This document shows, piece by piece, positions 5,752-9,094 of a stretch of 9,094 nucleotides of DNA. A program made the position numbers and the translations under genes. The DNA is taken from NCBI GenBank assembly GCA_946482045.1, contig CAMLPZ010000168.1, positions 1 through 9,094 on the forward strand. Reading direction: 5' to 3'. How positions within the stretch are numbered: position 1 is the first letter of the stretch; every line of letters begins with the position of its first letter. This stretch comes from an uncultured Asticcacaulis sp. (lineage in GTDB: Bacteria > Pseudomonadota > Alphaproteobacteria > Caulobacterales > Caulobacteraceae). Under the pieces are notes generated by a model that saw only the letters and a list, made by a program, of their open reading frames with translations, made no database searches and was not told the DNA's origin.

Positions 5752-5774
5752 ATCCCGAGGGGTTGGCCGATATC
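5745..5774 (+). promoter_or_regulatory. Weak candidate promoter for the esterase-fucosidase genes
   Basis: TTGCCA (5745-5750), an 18-bp spacer and GATATC (5769-5774) could form a promoter. It overlaps the AAGCGCTT operator, which would allow repression. The -10 match is only three of six, so this is tentative. Confidence 0.2.
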
Positions 5775-5801
5775 AGCGCGTAAACAACAACGGAGGCGGA
5801 A

Positions 5802-7757
5802 ATGGAACGGCTTGGATTCAAAGGGTGGCTTTGCGCAGTGACAGCTTTGACGGCCGCGGGCGCCGCGCAAGCTGCACCTGAGTTCGCCAAGGCATTCAGC
5901 GACCACGCCGTCCTGCAGCGCGATGTGCCTTTGAAAATCTGGGGCCGGGCCGCGCCGTCCCAGGCCGTGAAAGTCGCACTGACCGGCAATAACGGCACGA
6001 CCCGCACCGCCGACGCTACCGCTGGCGCCGATGGCAGGTGGACCGCGACCCTTTCGGCCCTGCCCAGTGGCGAAACCTATGCACTCACGGCGACAGATAG
6101 CAGCGGCGCCAAGACGCTCAACGATATCCTGATCGGCGACGTCCTGCTGTGTGGCGGCCAGTCGAACATGCAGTTTCCCGAGCGCCTGTCGACCGGAGCC
6201 TGGGGCGATATTGGCGGCTCGGCCAACAACAATCTCCGCTTCATGATCGTCGAGACAGATACGCAACCCGCGCCGTTGGCCGATATCGGCAAGCCGACCA
6301 AGTGGCAGGTGGTTGGTCCCGACACGGTAGGCGAGGCGTCGGCCGTTTGCTACCACATGGCCAAGGCGCTCCAGAAGGAACACAATGTTCCGATCGGCAT
6401 GATCAACTCGTTCTGGGGCGGCACGACGATTCAGAGCTGGATCAGCCCCACATCCTTACGCACCCTGCCGAAATACACCACCGGCCTCGACACCCTGGCC
6501 CTGATGGCCAGCGATCCCGCCAAGGCCAAGGCGCAGCAGGTCAAGGCGGACGAGGCCTGGTGGGATGCCCACGACAAGTCCAACAAGGCAAATCGCGCCT
6601 TCATCGCAGCCAACTATAACGACAGCAAATGGCCGACGCTCAATGCCGACAGCGGCTGGAAGGACGCCGGCATCGCCGAACTGAAAAACTTCGACGGCGT
6701 TACCTGGCTGCGCACCACCGTCACCTTGACAGAGGCGCAGGCGAAGACCGCCAACCAGTTGCTGCTGGGGCCGATCGACACCTACGATTCGACCTGGGTC
6801 AATGGCACCTGGATCGGCAGCACCGGCATTTCGTGGGTGTGGCGCGACTACCAGGTGCCCTCTGGCGTTTTCAAAGCCGGCGCCAACACCATCGTCATCC
6901 GCGCGCTCGGCGGCGGGGGGCTGAGCGGCCGGGCCGCTTACCGAGCCATCAGGACAAGCGATGGCCAAAACATCCCGATAACGGCGACGTGGAAGTACAA
7001 AATTGGCATGCCCGCCAAGGGCTTAAGCGTTCCGGCGGCGCCATGGTCGGTGCCCACCAGCCTGTCAACCCTGCACAACGCGATGATCGCTCCGCTCGCC
7101 GGATATAGAGTCAAGCTGGCCGCCTGGTATCAGGGCGAGGCCAATGCGGGCGAGGCGGCCGAATACCGCACACTGCTGCCGCTGCTGATCAGTGACTGGC
7201 GCAAGACTTTCGACGATCCGCAGATGCCCTTTTTCGTCGCCCAGTTGTCGGCGTTCGGCGGCGTCGCCACCAAGCCTGTCCAGTCGAGTTGGGCGGAACT
7301 GCGCGAAGCGCAACGCCTGGCGGTGAATACCGATCCGCGCGCGGGTCTGGCTGTCACCGTCGACGTCGGCGACCGCACGGACATTCACCCGACGCAGAAG
7401 GTCGTGGTCGGCCAGCGCCTCGCGCGCAACGCCCGCGCCATCGCCTACGGTGAAAACATCTCGAACGGTGGTCCGGATGCGACCGGCGTGACACGTTCCG
7501 GCAGCGACCTGATCGTCAATTTCCGCAACACCAATGGCGGCTTGCGCACCTACAGCTCCGACACCGCCATCGGCTTCGAAGCCTGCAAGGATGGCGCCTG
7601 CCGCTACGTCACGGCCAAACCCCAGGGCGACACCATCGTCCTGTCAGGTGCGGCCGATGCGACCTCTGTGCGCTACGCCTGGGCCGATGCGCCCTACGTT
7701 AACCTCTACAGTGCCGACGACCTGCCCGCCGGGCCGTTCCAGCTGGATGTGAAATGA
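5802..7757 (+). CDS. Exported SGNH carbohydrate O-acetylesterase (sialate O-acetylesterase-like; CE20-like)
   Basis: This enzyme probably removes O-acetyl groups from a plant polysaccharide outside the cytoplasm. A Sec signal peptide is seen (residues 1 to about 25: short positive start, hydrophobic core, AAQA then APEF). A beta-rich N-terminal region follows. The SGNH block GGQSNM carries nucleophile Ser121, WGGTTIQSW lies at 205-213, WYQGEAN at 442-448, and the catalytic Asp527/His529 sit in DIHPTQ. Between the two catalytic halves, about 263-375, lies a glycosidase-type jelly-roll (KNFDGVTWLRTTV, DSTWVNGTWIG). From memory, this interrupted SGNH layout is that of xyloglucan acetylesterases of CE20. 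The length of 651 fits, and the end (YVNLYSADDLPAGPFQLDV) is typical of the sialate-esterase group. The ATG has an ideal GGAGG five bases upstream. True sialic-acid esterase activity is an alternative; the xylose genes and the following fucosidase favour a plant glycan. Confidence 0.85.
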   Translation: MERLGFKGWLCAVTALTAAGAAQAAPEFAKAFSDHAVLQRDVPLKIWGRAAPSQAVKVALTGNNGTTRTADATAGADGRWTATLSALPSGETYALTATDSSGAKTLNDILIGDVLLCGGQSNMQFPERLSTGAWGDIGGSANNNLRFMIVETDTQPAPLADIGKPTKWQVVGPDTVGEASAVCYHMAKALQKEHNVPIGMINSFWGGTTIQSWISPTSLRTLPKYTTGLDTLALMASDPAKAKAQQVKADEAWWDAHDKSNKANRAFIAANYNDSKWPTLNADSGWKDAGIAELKNFDGVTWLRTTVTLTEAQAKTANQLLLGPIDTYDSTWVNGTWIGSTGISWVWRDYQVPSGVFKAGANTIVIRALGGGGLSGRAAYRAIRTSDGQNIPITATWKYKIGMPAKGLSVPAAPWSVPTSLSTLHNAMIAPLAGYRVKLAAWYQGEANAGEAAEYRTLLPLLISDWRKTFDDPQMPFFVAQLSAFGGVATKPVQSSWAELREAQRLAVNTDPRAGLAVTVDVGDRTDIHPTQKVVVGQRLARNARAIAYGENISNGGPDATGVTRSGSDLIVNFRNTNGGLRTYSSDTAIGFEACKDGACRYVTAKPQGDTIVLSGAADATSVRYAWADAPYVNLYSADDLPAGPFQLDVK

Positions 7758-7763
7758 TGCAGC

Positions 7764-7792
7764 GCAGGGCCTGGAACTTGCTCCGGCCCTGC
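7764..7792 (+). repeat. Strong stem-loop between esterase and fucosidase genes
   Basis: Perfect 8-bp arms GCAGGGCC/GGCCCTGC (7764-7771, 7785-7792) extend by three more pairs (GGA/TCC) past one bulged T, leaving a 6-nt loop. It starts six bases after the esterase stop. No T-run follows, so it is not a standard terminator. It may protect the upstream transcript's 3' end or set relative expression of the two genes. Confidence 0.5.
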
Positions 7793-7832
7793 TCCCTCCC
7801 CGATCCTTTGATACCGAACTCAGGACCCCGAC

Positions 7833-9094
7833 ATGCGCCCTTCCCGCCGCCAGCTTATTGGTTCCGCAGCCGCCTTGGGCGCGATTCCTGCCACGAGTGC
7901 CGAGGCCGCACCCGCACCATTCAAGGCCAACTGGGATTCGCTTGCGGCCGGCTATCGCACGCCCGAATGGTTCCGCGACGCCAAGCTGGGGCTTTGGGCG
8001 CACTGGGGCCCGCAATGCATACCGGAACGTGGCGACTGGTATGGCCGCCAGATGTATATCCAGGGCAACGACTATTATAATCATCACGTCAAGACCTATG
8101 GCCATCCGGCGCAGGTCGGCTTCATGGAGTTCCTCAAGGACTGGAAGGCCGAAAAGTTCGATCCCGACAGCCTGGTCGGCCTCTATAAATCGGTCGGCGC
8201 GAAGTACTTTGTCGCCATGGCCAACCACCACGACAATTTCGACCTTTATAATTCCAAGTACCAGAGCTGGAACTCGGTCAATATCGGCCCCAAGCGCGAC
8301 ATTTGCGGCGATTTCGAAAAGGCAGCCCGCAAGCACGGCCTGAAGTTCGGCCTGTCAAACCATGCCGCCCACGCCTGGCACTGGTGGCAGACAGCCTATG
8401 GCTATGATGCCGAAGGTCCTGTGAGGGGGCTGCGCTACGATGCCGCCCGCCTGACCAAGGCCGACGGCAAGGGCAAGTGGTGGGAGGGTTACGACCCGCA
8501 GGAGCTCTATACCGGACCGTTCGGAGATATGCCGCCCAAGGACGGCATTACCTCCATTGCCGCCATGCAGGACCATATCAACAAGACATCGGGCCAGTGG
8601 CTGGAAACCGTGCCGCCCAACGGCCAGTACTACGCGAAGAAATGGCTTTTGCGGCAGAACGACATGGTCGACCGCTACAAGCCCGACCTTGTCTATTTCG
8701 ACGATACTGCCCTTCCGCTGGAGCAGTATGGCCTCGACGCCACCAGCTACTACTATAACCAGAGCCGGAAATGGCACGGCGACAACCAGGTCGTCGCCAC
8801 CGGCAAGCAGCTCAACGACCTGCAGCGCCGCGCCATCACCGAGGATATCGAGCGCGGCTTCTCCGACCGGCTGCGGCCCATCCCGTGGCAGACCTGCACC
8901 TGCATCGGCAACTGGCACTACGATCGCGGCCTCTATGAACGCGACGGCTATAAGCCCGCCAAGCAGGTCATCCAGCGCCTCACCGATATTGTCGCCAAGA
9001 ACGGCAATATGCTCCTGAGTGTACCGGTGCGCGGCAATGGCGAGATCGACGAGAAGGAAGTGGCCATCCTCAACGGCATGAAGGCCTGGCTGGA
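7833..9094 (+). CDS. Tat-exported GH29 alpha-L-fucosidase, 3' end cut by window edge
   Basis: This glycoside hydrolase is expected to release terminal alpha-L-fucose from a polysaccharide or oligosaccharide in the periplasm or at the cell surface. The N-terminus MRPSRRQLIGSAAALGA, with a cleavage-like AEA before APAPF, is a twin-arginine type signal. GH29 landmarks follow: WFRDAKLGLWAHWGP (46-60), MANHHDNFDLYNSKY (129-143, the family's HHDxF block) and KFGLSNH (171-177). The nucleophile candidate is Asp290 in DLVYFDD (285-291), and GNWHYDR (359-365) and KNGNMLLSVPVRGNG (389-403) complete the set. The visible part has 420 residues, covering nearly all of the catalytic domain; any C-terminal beta domain is beyond the edge. 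The ATG at 7833 has an AGGA seven bases upstream. It follows the esterase by 75 nt in the same direction, probably in one operon. Linkage specificity cannot be read from the sequence. Confidence 0.9.
   Translation, partial: MRPSRRQLIGSAAALGAIPATSAEAAPAPFKANWDSLAAGYRTPEWFRDAKLGLWAHWGPQCIPERGDWYGRQMYIQGNDYYNHHVKTYGHPAQVGFMEFLKDWKAEKFDPDSLVGLYKSVGAKYFVAMANHHDNFDLYNSKYQSWNSVNIGPKRDICGDFEKAARKHGLKFGLSNHAAHAWHWWQTAYGYDAEGPVRGLRYDAARLTKADGKGKWWEGYDPQELYTGPFGDMPPKDGITSIAAMQDHINKTSGQWLETVPPNGQYYAKKWLLRQNDMVDRYKPDLVYFDDTALPLEQYGLDATSYYYNQSRKWHGDNQVVATGKQLNDLQRRAITEDIERGFSDRLRPIPWQTCTCIGNWHYDRGLYERDGYKPAKQVIQRLTDIVAKNGNMLLSVPVRGNGEIDEKEVAILNGMKAWL

Larger units (their letters stand above)
5560..5801. 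other. Divergent intergenic region between repressor and esterase genes
   Basis: These 242 bp lie between oppositely directed genes and contain no credible gene. They hold a candidate promoter for the repressor gene (minus) and a weak one for the esterase (plus). They also hold an AAGCGCTT palindrome, three TTGGCAA motifs about 50 bp apart, and two dyads in the repressor leader. The dyads are CCGG-type at 5581-5597 and CCCTT-N7-AAGGG at 5599-5615. Two CDS-like open frames crossing it from either side have no start signals. Confidence 0.7.

Noticed and set aside
5691..6383. A 230-codon minus-strand frame over the esterase 5' end and its promoter
   Set aside because: It is antisense to the signal peptide and catalytic Ser region of a clear esterase and has no recognisable motif.
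7644..8336. A 230-codon minus-strand frame across the esterase-fucosidase junction
   Set aside because: It is antisense to the esterase C-terminus and the GH29 catalytic core, has no start signals, and has an Ala/Val/Gly-rich shadow composition.

Overview
The window is GC-rich alphaproteobacterial chromosome, most likely from Caulobacteraceae (Caulobacter/Asticcacaulis-like). The four catabolic proteins on the minus strand closely resemble the Caulobacter crescentus XylX, XylB, XylC and XylD proteins as I remember them. The upstream region carries two copies of a 14-bp palindrome like the Caulobacter xylose operator. No rRNA, tRNA, transposase, CRISPR array or phage gene is visible.

Minus-strand half (about 1-5560). 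Read in transcription order, this half encodes a LacI-family repressor (4483-5559, probably XylR). Next comes an operator/promoter region with a long leader, then xylX (3102-4280), xylB (2322-3050), a 192-bp structured spacer, xylC (1173-2129) and xylD (1-1180, cut by the left edge). Together they encode most of the oxidative Weimberg pathway. XylB oxidises D-xylose to xylonolactone, XylC opens the lactone, XylD dehydrates xylonate to 2-keto-3-deoxyxylonate, and XylX dehydrates that to 2-oxoglutarate semialdehyde. The last enzyme, the semialdehyde dehydrogenase XylA, is absent from its Caulobacter position between xylX and xylB. The xylB-xylC spacer is unusual: it holds stem-loops, including a terminator-like hairpin with a T6 tail and an overlapping alternative hairpin that would exclude it.

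Plus-strand half (5560-9094). A 242-bp divergent intergenic region separates the repressor from an exported SGNH carbohydrate esterase (5802-7757). The esterase is annotated in the sialate O-acetylesterase style, but its inserted jelly-roll-like region recalls CE20 xyloglucan acetylesterases. After a 75-nt gap with a strong hairpin comes a Tat-signal GH29 alpha-L-fucosidase (7833 onward, cut by the right edge).

How the parts fit (inference): the exported esterase and fucosidase would remove O-acetyl and fucosyl decorations from a plant polysaccharide. Fucosylated, acetylated xyloglucan fits best, because its backbone side chains release D-xylose, which the adjacent Weimberg operon would burn to 2-oxoglutarate. 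The divergent region lacks a clear copy of the 14-bp xyl operator. It carries a different AAGCGCTT-type site, so the polysaccharide genes may answer to another LacI-family regulator. The genes are recognisable families; the least explained parts are the regulatory DNA in the xylB-xylC spacer, the xylX leader and the divergent region.
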